A DNA stretch of 28,949 nucleotides from CAZOGW01 sp964579415 (GTDB lineage Bacteria > Actinomycetota > Acidimicrobiia > Spongiisociales > UBA5794). The translations under genes and the position numbers were made by a program. Below the pieces are notes generated by a model, which was not told where the DNA came from, made no database searches, and saw nothing but the letters and a program-made list of their open reading frames with translations. This document shows, one piece after another, positions 17,711-26,153 of this stretch. The stretch is from NCBI GenBank assembly GCA_964579415.1, contig CAZOGW010000027.1, positions 1-28,949 of the forward strand. The letters run 5' to 3'. Position 1 is the stretch's first letter; each line of letters starts with the position of its first letter.

Positions 17711-18075
17711 CCCGCCCCACCCGGCAGGAGCAGGCGAGGGCGATCCTCGACCGGCGCGCCTGGAAGGTGGCGTCGCAGATCCTGGGCCGCCGCGCCCGCA
17801 ACGTCACCGACTTCGAAGAGGCGTTCAACCTGGAGCGCATCGACCTGGTTGCCGAAATACCCACTCCCGAAGCCATGTTCGCCCTGGGCCGCAACGTGGT
17901 CGGTCCCCGAGACGGCCTCTATGTCCTCGACGAACCCGGCGGCTACCGGGTCTACCTCCAGGAGAGAGGCGAGGAATACGGGGCGATCAGCGGCGCCGGC
18001 TTCGACGAGGCCCGCGACGCCGTGATCGATGCCCTCATCAAGCTGGACGGGATACCTTTCGACCCTCCCGGGTGA
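17707..18075 (+). CDS. Small conserved-looking protein of unknown function
   Basis: This 122-residue soluble protein matches no family I recognise. The N-terminal third is basic and helical (RRAWKVASQILGRRARN). The C-terminal part looks like a compact alpha/beta domain with YVLDEPGGYRVYLQERGE and a closing helix with FDEARDAVIDALIKL. The GTG start overlaps the preceding stop (GTGA), implying coupled translation with the SCO6745-like gene and possibly a joint role. It ends seven bases from the convergent phosphodiesterase gene. Codon use matches the neighbours, so it is likely a real gene. Confidence 0.7.
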   Translation: MTRPTRQEQARAILDRRAWKVASQILGRRARNVTDFEEAFNLERIDLVAEIPTPEAMFALGRNVVGPRDGLYVLDEPGGYRVYLQERGEEYGAISGAGFDEARDAVIDALIKLDGIPFDPPG

Positions 18076-18081
18076 GGCCCG

Positions 18082-18867
18082 TCAGACGCCGACACCGCGC
18101 CCCCTGAGCACCTCGTCGAGGATGTCGGGCCGGTCGGTGACGATGCCGTCGACACCGATGTCGAGGGCCTTGTGCATGGCGTCGGGGTCGTTGACGGTCC
18201 ACACGTGGACGGCGGCTCCGGCGGCGTGGGCGGCGTCCACCAGGCGGGTGTCGACGCGCAGCACCCTGGAGTCGAAGGGGACCTGGTAGGCGGCGACCCG
18301 CGCCGCCGGCAGGCGACCGGCCCGTTTGGCGGCCCACAGTCGCGCCACGGCGGATGCGCCGGCGGACGTGGCGACCGAGCCGCGGGTGATGCGACGGAAG
18401 CGGGCCACCCTGCGCTCGACGAACGAGGCGACCAGGGCGGTCTCGGACCGCCGGGCGCGCAGGATGGCCTCCGCCACCGGCCACTCCAGCCCGGGCGACT
18501 TGAGGTCGATGTTGAAGCGCAGATCGGGCCAGGTGGCGAAGGCCTCGTCCAGGCTCATGATCCCGACGCCGGTGCCGCGGTGGGGGAAACCGTGCTCTGA
18601 GCCGAACGACCAGGCGGCGTCGACGTTGCGCAGGTCTTCCCACATCCAGTCGCGGACCCGGCCCCGGGCGTTGGTGGTGCGCTCCAGGGTGGGGTCGTGG
18701 AACACGACCACCACCCCGTCGCGGGTTATCTGGACGTCGGTCTCCACGTAGCGGTAGCCGAGGTCGACCGCGCCCTGGAAGGCGACGGCGGTGTTCTCCG
18801 GCCACAGCACACGGGATCCGCGGTGTGCCAGGCGCTGCGGGTACTCGGCGTCGAGGTAGGGATGCAT
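18082..18867 (-). CDS. ugpQ: Glycerophosphodiester phosphodiesterase
   Basis: This 261-residue GDPD-family TIM barrel splits glycerophosphodiesters into glycerol-3-phosphate and an alcohol. Catalytic motifs are present: AHRG (H15, R16), the ENTAVAF glutamate, VETDVQ with the metal-binding ExD, and FHDPTLERTT with the second histidine. The C-terminus has VWTVNDPDAM and GVDGIVTDRPD, typical of the family. No signal peptide is visible, so it is probably cytoplasmic. ATG 18867 lies nine bases after a GGTAGGG ribosome-binding site; ATG 18876 is in frame but abuts that site. The LEA-like gene is 19 bp upstream on the same strand, so they may be co-transcribed. Confidence 0.93.
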   Translation of the reverse strand: MHPYLDAEYPQRLAHRGSRVLWPENTAVAFQGAVDLGYRYVETDVQITRDGVVVVFHDPTLERTTNARGRVRDWMWEDLRNVDAAWSFGSEHGFPHRGTGVGIMSLDEAFATWPDLRFNIDLKSPGLEWPVAEAILRARRSETALVASFVERRVARFRRITRGSVATSAGASAVARLWAAKRAGRLPAARVAAYQVPFDSRVLRVDTRLVDAAHAAGAAVHVWTVNDPDAMHKALDIGVDGIVTDRPDILDEVLRGRGVGV

Positions 18868-18886
18868 CCGCCGCATCCCTACCGGG

Positions 18887-19210
18887 TCAGGCTTCGTCGG
18901 ACGAGGCGGAAGCCTCGGCGTCCCCGCCGTCACCGCCGATCTTGTCCTTCACGTCGCCGGCCACGTCCTTGGTCTTCTCCCAGGCCTGCCCGGCGACGTC
19001 CTTGCCCTTGTCGATCACCTCGGGGGTCTTCTCCTGCACGGAGTCCCAGGCATCTCCGGTGACCTCCTTGGTCTTGTCCCAGGCCTGTCCGCTGACCTCC
19101 TTGGTCTTGTCGATCACCTCGGGCGCCTTCTCCTGCGCGGTGCCGACGGCGCCGGCCGCTTTCTGCTTCCCGGAACCGAACATCTTCTTGATCGAATCGA
19201 CGATTGACAT
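18887..19210 (-). CDS. LEA-like amphipathic repeat protein, probable stress protein
   Basis: This 107-residue hydrophilic protein is built of repeated lysine- and acid-rich helical units. KTKEVSGQAWD, KTKEVTGDAWD, KGKDVAGQAWE and KTKDVAGDVKD are spaced along residues about 35-90, interleaved with QEKAPEVIDK and QEKTPEVIDK. This style matches group 3 LEA or CsbD-like stress proteins, which shield membranes or proteins during drying or osmotic shock. It begins MSIVDSIKKMFG, a short amphipathic helix that might touch membranes. AGAGGA precedes the ATG by about seven bases. The DNA repeats mirror the protein repeats, so copy number could drift. Role is inferred from composition only. Confidence 0.75.
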   Translation of the reverse strand: MSIVDSIKKMFGSGKQKAAGAVGTAQEKAPEVIDKTKEVSGQAWDKTKEVTGDAWDSVQEKTPEVIDKGKDVAGQAWEKTKDVAGDVKDKIGGDGGDAEASASSDEA

Positions 19211-19242
19211 GGCCGGATCCTCTCTCGGGGGGACTTCCAGGG

Positions 19243-19271
19243 AGTCTACGGACGGGCACCGTCCTCGTCAC
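19243..19271 (-). promoter_or_regulatory. Possible promoter of the LEA-like gene
   Basis: On the minus strand, GTGACG (19266-19271) and TAGACT (19243-19248) are spaced by 17 bases, a housekeeping-type layout with a partial -35. It overlaps the pepN stop and would give the LEA-like and phosphodiesterase genes a transcript independent of pepN. The same TAGACT hexamer appears before ccmA. Confidence 0.35.
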
Positions 19272-21769
19272 CCGACGCGCAGGCCGGCGGCGTTGGCGCG
19301 GAGGTTGACTCTCACGGCAAGGCGCTCGAGTTGCTGCGCGGTGTACTTCTCGACCCCGGGCAGGGGGTGTTCCGCAAGCCACGACTCGATGGCCCCGGCG
19401 ATATCGGAGCGCAGGTAGATCGTCTCGATGGAGTAGCGCCGGGTGAGGGCGGGCATGGTGGCAAGGACGTCGTCCCATCGCTCGGTCAACCTGCCCCAGA
19501 CGGCGGCGCCGACGTCACGGTTGGCGACGAGGCGGGCCACGGTGCGGGACGAGTTGTGGCTGCGGATCCGGCCGTCGAGGACCATGGTCAGGGTCTCGGC
19601 GGCGGCGGACTCCAGCGGCACCGAGGGCAGGGCGGCGAGGAAGCGGTCCTCGGCCTGCGGTGTCGACGCGGCGGCGTAGGCGGCGGCGATGCGCTCGTGC
19701 ACCTCGAGGTCGCCGTTGGCGGCGACGATGGCCCCCACGGCCGAAGCCACCTCGTCGTCGACGGTCCCGTCGGCGGCGAGCACCGCGGGGAAGAGCTCCC
19801 GGGCCCGGTCGACGGTGGCCGGATCGGCGCCGAGCACGCCCAGTGCCCGCAACAGCACGCCGCGGCGGGCCCTGTCCAGGTCGCTCTCGCCTGCAACCGG
19901 TTCCCATCCCGCGGCGACCGCGGCAGGGCCCACGACCCGGCGGACGAAGCCTTGCAGGGCCGACCGGGTCTCGGTGGGGACGACGCGGTCCAGCTCACCG
20001 AGGCCGCCGAGCACGACGTTCCACACATGGGTCTCGCCCTCGGCGCCGAAACGGGACACCAGGTCGAGGAAGGCGCCCGGTTCCACGTACCCGGCGAGGA
20101 CACCCGCCCAGGTGTCGGACACCAGCGCGAAGCGCTCGAAGTCGTCCAGGTCGCCGACCCTGTTCGCGATGCCGGCGAACAGTTCCGCGTCGTAGCGGGT
20201 GCGGAAGTAGCCCTGGCCGCCGGCGTTGACGACCAGGTCGTCGCCGGCGGGGATGGTCTCCTCGCCGGAGAGCAACACCCTGCCGTCGCCGGAGGAGGAC
20301 GAGTAGAGCACGGGAACCAGCCAGCGGTGCTCGCCCTCTCCGATGAAGCGGAACTGTTCCTGGCGCAGCGTGTAGCCGTCGTCGGTGGCGCTCACGTCGA
20401 TGCGGGGATGGCCCCCCTGGAGGATCCACGAGTCCATGATGTCGGCGACGGGCTCGCCCGACTCGGCGGCCAATGCGGCCCACAGATCGCCGGTCTCGGT
20501 GTTGTCGTAGGCGTGATGCTTCAGGTAGCGACTGATGCCCCGCCGGAACACCTCCTCGCCCAGGTACACCTCGAGCATGCGCAGCACCGAGCCGCCCTTC
20601 TCGTAGGTGAGGACGTCGAACATCGCATTGGCCTCGGCCGGCGAGCCCACCGGGAACTCGATGGGCCGGGTGGAGGCGAGGCCGTCGATGTCCATCGACA
20701 CGTGCCGCTCGGCGGAGTAGTTGAGCCAGCGCTTCCACTCGGGGCGGAAGGCGTCGACGCATTTGACCTCCATGAAGGTGGCGAATGCCTCGTTGAGCCA
20801 GATGCCGTTCCACCACCGCATCGTGACCAGGTCGCCGAACCACATGTGGGCCAGCTCGTGGGCGATGACGTCGGCGACGCGTTGCAGCTCGGCCTGGGTG
20901 GCCTTGGCCGGGTCGATGAGCAGCACCGTTTCCCGGTAGGTGACGGCGCCCAGGTTCTCCATGGCGCCGAAGGCGAAGTCGGGGATGCCGATCATGTCGA
21001 CCTTGTCCCCCGGGTAGGGCACGCCGTAGTAGTCCTCGAAGAAGCGCAGGGCGAAGGCGCCCACCTCGAGGGCGAAGTCGGTGAGGTGGCCCTTGCCGGG
21101 GACGTGGACGATGCGCAGCGGGGTCCCGTCGACGTCGACCCACTCGGTGGCCTCCAGCTCGCCCACCACGAACGCCACCAGGTAGGTGGACATCTTCATG
21201 GTGCGGCCGAAGGTGATGCGGCGCTTTCCCTCGGCGGTGGCCTCCTCGGAGACGATGGGCGAGTTGGACACCGCCTGCAGGTCGGGGCCGACGACCAGCG
21301 TGATGGTGAACTCGGCCTTGAGGTCGGGCTCGTCCCAGCAGGGGAAGGCACGGCGGGCGTCGGTCGCCTCGAACTGGGTGGAGGCGATGAGGTGTTCCCC
21401 GCCGTCGTCGTCGTTGAACCGCGACAGGTAGAAGCCGCGGAGCTGGTCGTTGAGGCTGCCGGTGAAGTCGAGGCGGAGCTGGTAGGCGCCGGCCCCCAGC
21501 GGCTCGCCGAAGTCGATGGTGACCCGCTCGGCGTCCTCGTCGTGAGTCGCCGCGCCCACCCGGTGCGAGAAGTCTGCCCCCTGCAGCTCGGCATGCGTGA
21601 CCTCGATCTCGGCGGCGTTGAGCACCAGTTCGAAGGCCTCATCGGCGAGGTAGAGGTCGATCGACACCCGACCGGTGAACGACGCCGAGTCCAGGTCGGG
21701 CTCGAGGGTGACGGCGTAGTGGCTGGGGACGGCGGTGCGCGGCAGTCGATGGTCGGCTTCAGTGGTCAC
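19268..21769 (-). CDS. pepN: Aminopeptidase N, M1 family
   Basis: This 833-residue zinc aminopeptidase removes N-terminal residues from peptides, probably in the cytoplasm. It has GAMEN (268-272), the exopeptidase motif that binds the substrate N-terminus, and HELAH (304-308) followed by E327, the exact HExxH-x18-E zinc pattern of M1. The length and the divergent C-terminal helical (ERAP1-like) domain match actinobacterial PepN. The GTG start at 21769 gives the usual MTTEADHRLPRTAVPSHY-type beginning; a weak AAAGG lies about ten bases before it. A possible -10 (TATCGT, 21805-21810 on the plus strand) lies upstream, and a heptamer array lies 80-107 bases before the start. Confidence 0.95.
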   Translation of the reverse strand: MTTEADHRLPRTAVPSHYAVTLEPDLDSASFTGRVSIDLYLADEAFELVLNAAEIEVTHAELQGADFSHRVGAATHDEDAERVTIDFGEPLGAGAYQLRLDFTGSLNDQLRGFYLSRFNDDDGGEHLIASTQFEATDARRAFPCWDEPDLKAEFTITLVVGPDLQAVSNSPIVSEEATAEGKRRITFGRTMKMSTYLVAFVVGELEATEWVDVDGTPLRIVHVPGKGHLTDFALEVGAFALRFFEDYYGVPYPGDKVDMIGIPDFAFGAMENLGAVTYRETVLLIDPAKATQAELQRVADVIAHELAHMWFGDLVTMRWWNGIWLNEAFATFMEVKCVDAFRPEWKRWLNYSAERHVSMDIDGLASTRPIEFPVGSPAEANAMFDVLTYEKGGSVLRMLEVYLGEEVFRRGISRYLKHHAYDNTETGDLWAALAAESGEPVADIMDSWILQGGHPRIDVSATDDGYTLRQEQFRFIGEGEHRWLVPVLYSSSSGDGRVLLSGEETIPAGDDLVVNAGGQGYFRTRYDAELFAGIANRVGDLDDFERFALVSDTWAGVLAGYVEPGAFLDLVSRFGAEGETHVWNVVLGGLGELDRVVPTETRSALQGFVRRVVGPAAVAAGWEPVAGESDLDRARRGVLLRALGVLGADPATVDRARELFPAVLAADGTVDDEVASAVGAIVAANGDLEVHERIAAAYAAASTPQAEDRFLAALPSVPLESAAAETLTMVLDGRIRSHNSSRTVARLVANRDVGAAVWGRLTERWDDVLATMPALTRRYSIETIYLRSDIAGAIESWLAEHPLPGVEKYTAQQLERLAVRVNLRANAAGLRVG

Positions 21770-21848
21770 GGCGAAACGGCCTTTCGATCAGCGTGGAGAC
21801 ACCAACGATAGAGAGCCCACCCACCTAAGCCCCGAAGATACGCCATGC

Positions 21849-21876
21849 GTAGTACCTAGTACCTAGTACCTAGTAC
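21849..21876 (-). repeat. GTACTAV heptamer array, locus 3
   Basis: On the minus strand this is three GTACTAG units followed by one GTACTAC, starting at the base directly after the ccmG TGA stop. It is 80-107 bases upstream of the pepN start and reads in the same direction as both genes. Confidence 0.9.
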
Positions 21877-22512
21877 TCATCCCCTGTTCTCCACCTCGCC
21901 CGTGTTCACCACACCCAGGTCTCCGGTACGGCCCAGGATGATGGCGTCAAGGGTCTCGGAGATGAGCTGCCTGTTCACCGGGCCGCTCACCTTGCCGACG
22001 ATGGTGCCGTCACGGTCGACGAAGAACGTCTCGGGGACACCGAGCAGGCCGAACTCGAGCGAGGCGCGGGAGCGATCGTCGACGGCATAGACGTACGGTT
22101 CACCGCGGCCCAACTCGGAGAGGAACTCGATCCCGTCGTCGACGCGGTCCTGCACCTGGATACCGACGAAGGTGACGTCGAACTCTTCGTAGGCGGCCGC
22201 CGCCTCGAGCAGCGCCTCGTGCTCGACGCGGCACGACAGGCACCATGACGCCCAGAAGTTGATGACGGCGATGTCGCCCTCCAGATCCGCCAGCGACACC
22301 TCGTCGTCGAACTCGAGGTAGGGCAGGGTGATCTGGGGAACCGGCTCGCCGATGAGCGGCGAGGCCGTGAGCTGCGGGTCGGTGCCGAAACGGCTGGAGA
22401 ACACCACACCGAGGACGACCACCACCAGCCCGGCGACGGCGACGACCCAGAACCCGAGCAGGGACTTGCGCGGCGTGGGAGCGTCGGCCTCCCTGGAGGC
22501 GGTGCCGGTCAT
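21877..22512 (-). CDS. ccmG: Membrane-anchored thiol-disulfide protein CcmG/TlpA-like
   Basis: This 211-residue protein has one N-terminal membrane anchor (residues about 20-38) and an extracytoplasmic thioredoxin fold. Family members keep apocytochrome cysteines reduced for haem attachment. The active site is WCLSC (C91, C94), and GVPETFFVDRDG is the CcmG-type cis-proline region. The CLSC dipeptide lacks the proline usual in this family (CPTC or CxPC), which should alter redox potential. It is the last gene of the ccm operon and overlaps the upstream gene by ATGA. The open frame before ATG 22512 belongs to that gene. A heptamer array starts directly after the stop. Role is supported by context. 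Confidence 0.92.
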   Translation of the reverse strand: MTGTASREADAPTPRKSLLGFWVVAVAGLVVVVLGVVFSSRFGTDPQLTASPLIGEPVPQITLPYLEFDDEVSLADLEGDIAVINFWASWCLSCRVEHEALLEAAAAYEEFDVTFVGIQVQDRVDDGIEFLSELGRGEPYVYAVDDRSRASLEFGLLGVPETFFVDRDGTIVGKVSGPVNRQLISETLDAIILGRTGDLGVVNTGEVENRG

Positions 22513-23285
22513 GATCCCTCCCGGGCTTCGGCCAGCAGCTCCCCGGCGAGCTGGACTATCTCGTCGGGGACCCCGGGCATCTCGAGGAGCGCCTCCAGCG
22601 GCTCGATGGCGCCGGCGGCGTCGTCGAGGCCGCGCAGGCGGATGTTGCCCAGGAACCAGTAGGCCTCGGCGTAGGCGGGTTCGGCGGCGATGGCCCGTGC
22701 CACCAGCCGCTCGGCGACGTCGGGTCGGTCGGGTGCCACCATCCAACCGGAGCGGGCCAGCGCCTCGGCGTTGTCCGGGTCCCGGTCGAGGACGGCGGTG
22801 AAGTGGGGCAGCGCCTTGGAGAAGTCGCCCTCCTCGAAGTAGCGACCGGCGAGGGCGAGGCGCATCCCGATGACGTCGGGGTTCTCGGCGACGACCGCCT
22901 CCATCTCCTCATTGGTCACGGTGTCGAGGTCGATGCCGCCGTCGGCGACGTCGCTGACCACCCCGCCGGTGGCGAGGTCCCCGGGACGGCGGTCGGCGAC
23001 GGTGGTGGCGAGCAGCACGGCCACCGCAGCCAGCGCGGCCACCATCGCCCCGACACCGACCAGCACGCGGCGACGGCTCGTTCCCCGATCGGTGGCCTCC
23101 GGCTCATCCCCGGCCGCCTCGATGCGCTCGGCGACGTCGCGCCGTTCCGCCCGGTAGGCCACACGGAGCCGCTCCGCCGTGGCCTCGTCGATCTCGCCGA
23201 GGGTCACCTGCTCGTCCAGTTCGGCGAGGTCGCGGTCGACCTGCTCCAGCCGATCGTCAAGCATGCGGCGAGCCGTCACCGTCAC
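22509..23285 (-). CDS. ccmI: CcmI-like TPR protein of cytochrome c maturation
   Basis: This 258-residue protein has an N-terminal cytoplasmic coiled region (LEQVDRDLAELDEQVTLGEID) like the CcmI linker, one membrane segment at about residues 73-92, and an extracytoplasmic TPR part. The repeats are LALAGRYFEEGDFSKALPHF, then EALARSGWMV and EAYWFLGNIRL. CcmI-type proteins hold apocytochrome c for the haem ligase. Proteobacterial CcmI usually has two N-terminal membrane segments; only one is clear here. The GTG start overlaps the ccmH stop (GTGA) and the gene overlaps ccmG. The symbol rests on architecture and position. Confidence 0.8.
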   Translation of the reverse strand: MTVTARRMLDDRLEQVDRDLAELDEQVTLGEIDEATAERLRVAYRAERRDVAERIEAAGDEPEATDRGTSRRRVLVGVGAMVAALAAVAVLLATTVADRRPGDLATGGVVSDVADGGIDLDTVTNEEMEAVVAENPDVIGMRLALAGRYFEEGDFSKALPHFTAVLDRDPDNAEALARSGWMVAPDRPDVAERLVARAIAAEPAYAEAYWFLGNIRLRGLDDAAGAIEPLEALLEMPGVPDEIVQLAGELLAEAREGS

Positions 23286-23725
23286 GTCACCCGCTCCGGC
23301 TCACCCGTCACCGGGATCGGGCCCGGGGGGCGTACCGCGGCGCGGCGCCGGGAGAGTATGGCGGCGAGGCCGACGGCGCCGAGGGCGAGCGGGGCCATCC
23401 ACAGCACGGCGCCCCAGCCGCCCAGAGGCGGGTCGAGGCGGACCCGCTCCCCGTAGCGTGCCACGAAGAAGGCGTAGATCTCGTCGTCGGTCCAACCCTC
23501 GGCAACCTTCTCCACGATGAAGGCGTGGAGGTCGTCGGCGATCTGGGACGGGGCCTCGGCGATGGACTCGCCCTGGCAGAACGGGCAGCGCAGGCTGCCG
23601 GCAATGGCCTGCGCCCGGGCGGCGTCGTCGAGCGGGGGCGAACCGCCGGGGAGCAGGCCCACCACCATCACCACCACGGCGACGGCGGCGACGGCCCAGC
23701 CACCCCAGCGGAGGATCTCACGCAC
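23282..23725 (-). CDS. ccmH: Cytochrome c maturation protein CcmH/CycL
   Basis: This 147-residue thiol oxidoreductase subunit of the haem ligase complex has a signal-anchor helix at residues about 8-26. The conserved LRCPFCQG (C47, C50) is followed by SQIADDLHAFIVEKVAEG and the YGERVRLDPP loop. A second membrane helix (about 105-125) and a basic tail complete it. This is the short CcmH form without a fused TPR domain; the TPR part is the next gene. The GTG start overlaps the ccmF end by eight bases. Confidence 0.95.
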   Translation of the reverse strand: MREILRWGGWAVAAVAVVVMVVGLLPGGSPPLDDAARAQAIAGSLRCPFCQGESIAEAPSQIADDLHAFIVEKVAEGWTDDEIYAFFVARYGERVRLDPPLGGWGAVLWMAPLALGAVGLAAILSRRRAAVRPPGPIPVTGEPERVT

Positions 23726-25739
23726 GGGTCGCCACCTCGGCAGCCTCGGCGCGGCGGCGGGCGGCGCGACCCGCCAGCGACCAGGCGCCCCCGGCCACGA
23801 CGACCAGCCCCCCGACCCACACCAGCCACATCAGCGGGAACACCAGCACGTCGAGGACGAGCCGGTCGGCGTTGCCGCCGGCGAGCGCCAGGTACACGTC
23901 GTCGACGAGACCGGTCCGGACATGGGGTGTGGCCACCGGCATGGAGGCATTGGGGTAACGGTTGAGGCGGGGACGCATCTCGGCGACGACGGAAGCGCAG
24001 TCTGCCCGCAGCAGCGTCACCTCGGCGCCCTCGACGAAGCGGTTGGCCTCCTGCCGGGTGAAGGGCGCCTCGTAGCGGACGCAGTAGCCGTCGACCACAG
24101 CCGACTCGCCAGGGCTCAGGGTGACGTTGGTGCGGACCGCCAGGGCGGTGGTGGTGGCCAGGCCGACGCAGAGCAGCGCCACGCCGACGTGGGCGACCTG
24201 GCCGCCCCAGAACCCGGTGTCGGAACGCAGCACCGCCAGCGACGCCGCCGGCAGCGAACGGGTTCGGGAAGCCGCCCGCACCCGGACGGCGTAGAGCCTG
24301 ACGATGACACCGATCACGAAGGCGGCCAGGACGACGATGAGGACGGTGGGAACCGAGCGCACGCCGACCAGCACGGCGGCGGCGCCGGCCACCAGCGCCA
24401 CCCGCAGCGGGGAACGGATCCGCTCCCACACCACGTCGCCCCGCGCCACCCGGTAGGGGGTGACGGGGCCCAACCCCATCGCCAGCAGCAGTACGAAGGC
24501 GAGGGGCAGCGTCACCATGTCGAAGAAGGGCCGACCCACCGACACCTGCCGGCCGGAGAAGGCCTCGACCAGCATCGGGTAGAGGGTGCCCAGGAGCACG
24601 GTGGCGGCGAAGAGGGTGAGCAGCAGGTTGTTGAGGAGGAACAGCCCCTCGCGGCTCGCCAGCGACTCCAGCCGCGGCGCCGAGCCCACCAGGTGGGCCC
24701 TGGCGGCGAAGATGCCGAGCGACGCCACCACCACGACCCCGAGAAAGCCGAGGATGGCCGGGCCGACGGCGGACTGGGTGAAGCTGTGCACCGAGAGGAC
24801 GACGCCGGAGCGGGTGAGGAAGGTTCCCAGGATGGTGAGGGTGAACGCCGAGATCACCAGCACGAAGTTCCAGGCCTGCAGCATGCCGCGTCGACGCTGC
24901 ACCACCGCCGAGTGGATGAAGGCGGTGGCCACCAGCCACGGCAGCAGGGCGGCGTTCTCCACCGGATCCCACGCCCAGTAGCCGCCCCAGCCGAGCACCT
25001 CGTAGGACCACCACGCCCCGAGCAGGATGCCCAGCGAGAGGAATGTCCACGCCACCATGGTCCAGCGGTGGGTGCGGTCGAGCCACTCCCGGCCCGAGTC
25101 GCCCCGCACCAGCGCCGCCATGGCGAAGGCGTAGGGCACGGAGAGCCCGACGTAGCCGAGGTACAACATGGGCGGGTGGACCGCCATCAGGATGTGGTTC
25201 TGCAGCAGTGGGTTGGGACCGAGACCTTCGAGTGGCGCCACCGCCGCCGAGAAGGGCGACCACGCGGTGGCGGCGCATCCCACCTGGGCCGCCTCGACGC
25301 AGACGGCGAACGGGTTGGCGACCGTCGCCATCAGCCCGAACCAGAACACGCCGATGAGACCCATCACGGCCAGCGCCCCGGCGCCGAGCAGGTCGCCGCC
25401 GCGCACGGTGCGGCCCACCAGCCAGGTGAAGGCGGCGAGCACCAGGCCCCACAGCACGATGCTGCCCTCGAGCGCGGCCCATCCCGAGGCCAGCAGGAAC
25501 ACGAACGGGGTCGTGGTGGCGGTGTTGCGGGCCACGTAGGCGAGGGTGAAGTCGTGGCCGAGGATGGCGGCGAGCAGTGTGAGGAAGGCGATGGCGGCGC
25601 CCAGCAGCATCACCAGCACCGGAACACGGACCGAGGCAACCTCACGGGCGCCGCGACTCGCCTGGATGCCGGACCATGCCAGCCCCGCCGAGCCCCCCAG
25701 CGCGGTCAGCACCGCCAGGTAGCCGACGACGGCGCTCAC
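23718..25739 (-). CDS. ccmF: Haem lyase subunit CcmF
   Basis: This 673-residue polytopic membrane protein ligates haem to apocytochrome c with CcmH. The haem-handling WWD region is clear near residues 235-265 (GAWWSYEVLGWGGYWAWDP), with conserved histidine-bearing segments such as VHPPMLYLGYVG and VHSFTQSAVGP around it. The product has about fourteen membrane segments and a long extracytoplasmic loop near the C-terminus (about 535-630). The length is normal for the family. The GTG start overlaps the ccmE stop (GTGA). It sits in the middle of a complete ccm operon. Confidence 0.97.
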   Translation of the reverse strand: MSAVVGYLAVLTALGGSAGLAWSGIQASRGAREVASVRVPVLVMLLGAAIAFLTLLAAILGHDFTLAYVARNTATTTPFVFLLASGWAALEGSIVLWGLVLAAFTWLVGRTVRGGDLLGAGALAVMGLIGVFWFGLMATVANPFAVCVEAAQVGCAATAWSPFSAAVAPLEGLGPNPLLQNHILMAVHPPMLYLGYVGLSVPYAFAMAALVRGDSGREWLDRTHRWTMVAWTFLSLGILLGAWWSYEVLGWGGYWAWDPVENAALLPWLVATAFIHSAVVQRRRGMLQAWNFVLVISAFTLTILGTFLTRSGVVLSVHSFTQSAVGPAILGFLGVVVVASLGIFAARAHLVGSAPRLESLASREGLFLLNNLLLTLFAATVLLGTLYPMLVEAFSGRQVSVGRPFFDMVTLPLAFVLLLAMGLGPVTPYRVARGDVVWERIRSPLRVALVAGAAAVLVGVRSVPTVLIVVLAAFVIGVIVRLYAVRVRAASRTRSLPAASLAVLRSDTGFWGGQVAHVGVALLCVGLATTTALAVRTNVTLSPGESAVVDGYCVRYEAPFTRQEANRFVEGAEVTLLRADCASVVAEMRPRLNRYPNASMPVATPHVRTGLVDDVYLALAGGNADRLVLDVLVFPLMWLVWVGGLVVVAGGAWSLAGRAARRRAEAAEVATRA

Positions 25740-26143
25740 GGCGAGTCGCCCCGGGGCGGCTGGTAGACCTCGCCCGACTCGGTGCGGTACTGCTCGTCGT
25801 GGCTCACTTCCATGTGGTCGGAGGAGAACACGGCGCCGTCCCAGGTGCCCTGGACCACCACGCCGATGCCCTCCTGGAACATCTGCTGGGGTGCACCGGT
25901 GTGCCGCACGGCGACGGCGACGCGCCCGTCGGTGACCTCGAAGCTCACCGCGCCGTCGGAGTCGGTGACACTGCCCTCCACCACCTGTCCGCCGAGCCGC
26001 ATCCGGGCGCCGGAAGGCTCGCCGGCGACGACCTCGGTGGGGGTGTTGTAGTAGACGAGGTTGGACTGCAGCACGAACAGCAGCCCACCGATGACGACCA
26101 CCAGGATCACCGCAGGAATCAGGAACCGCCGGTAGCGCGTCAT
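25736..26143 (-). CDS. ccmE: Haem chaperone CcmE
   Basis: This 135-residue membrane-anchored haem chaperone has one N-terminal helix (about 8-26) and an OB-fold beta-barrel. It carries haem from the CcmC/CcmAB module to CcmF. The haem-binding site is H115-DEQ-Y119, the normal HxxxY form rather than the cysteine variant of some lineages. MRLGGQVVEGSV and the FQEGIGVVVQGTW turn are typical. ATG 26143 is 10 bases after the ccmD stop, and the end overlaps ccmF. Confidence 0.96.
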   Translation of the reverse strand: MTRYRRFLIPAVILVVVIGGLLFVLQSNLVYYNTPTEVVAGEPSGARMRLGGQVVEGSVTDSDGAVSFEVTDGRVAVAVRHTGAPQQMFQEGIGVVVQGTWDGAVFSSDHMEVSHDEQYRTESGEVYQPPRGDSP

Positions 26144-26153
26144 CGGGCGCGCT

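Noticed and set aside
19331..21811. Plus-strand 826-codon frame opposite pepN
   Set aside because: It is a shadow frame; the minus strand encodes a complete M1 peptidase with all catalytic residues.
23517..25766. Plus-strand 749-codon frame opposite ccmF and ccmH
   Set aside because: Its glycine/histidine/glutamine-rich product is a typical GC-frame artefact; the minus strand encodes ccmF with its WWD motif.
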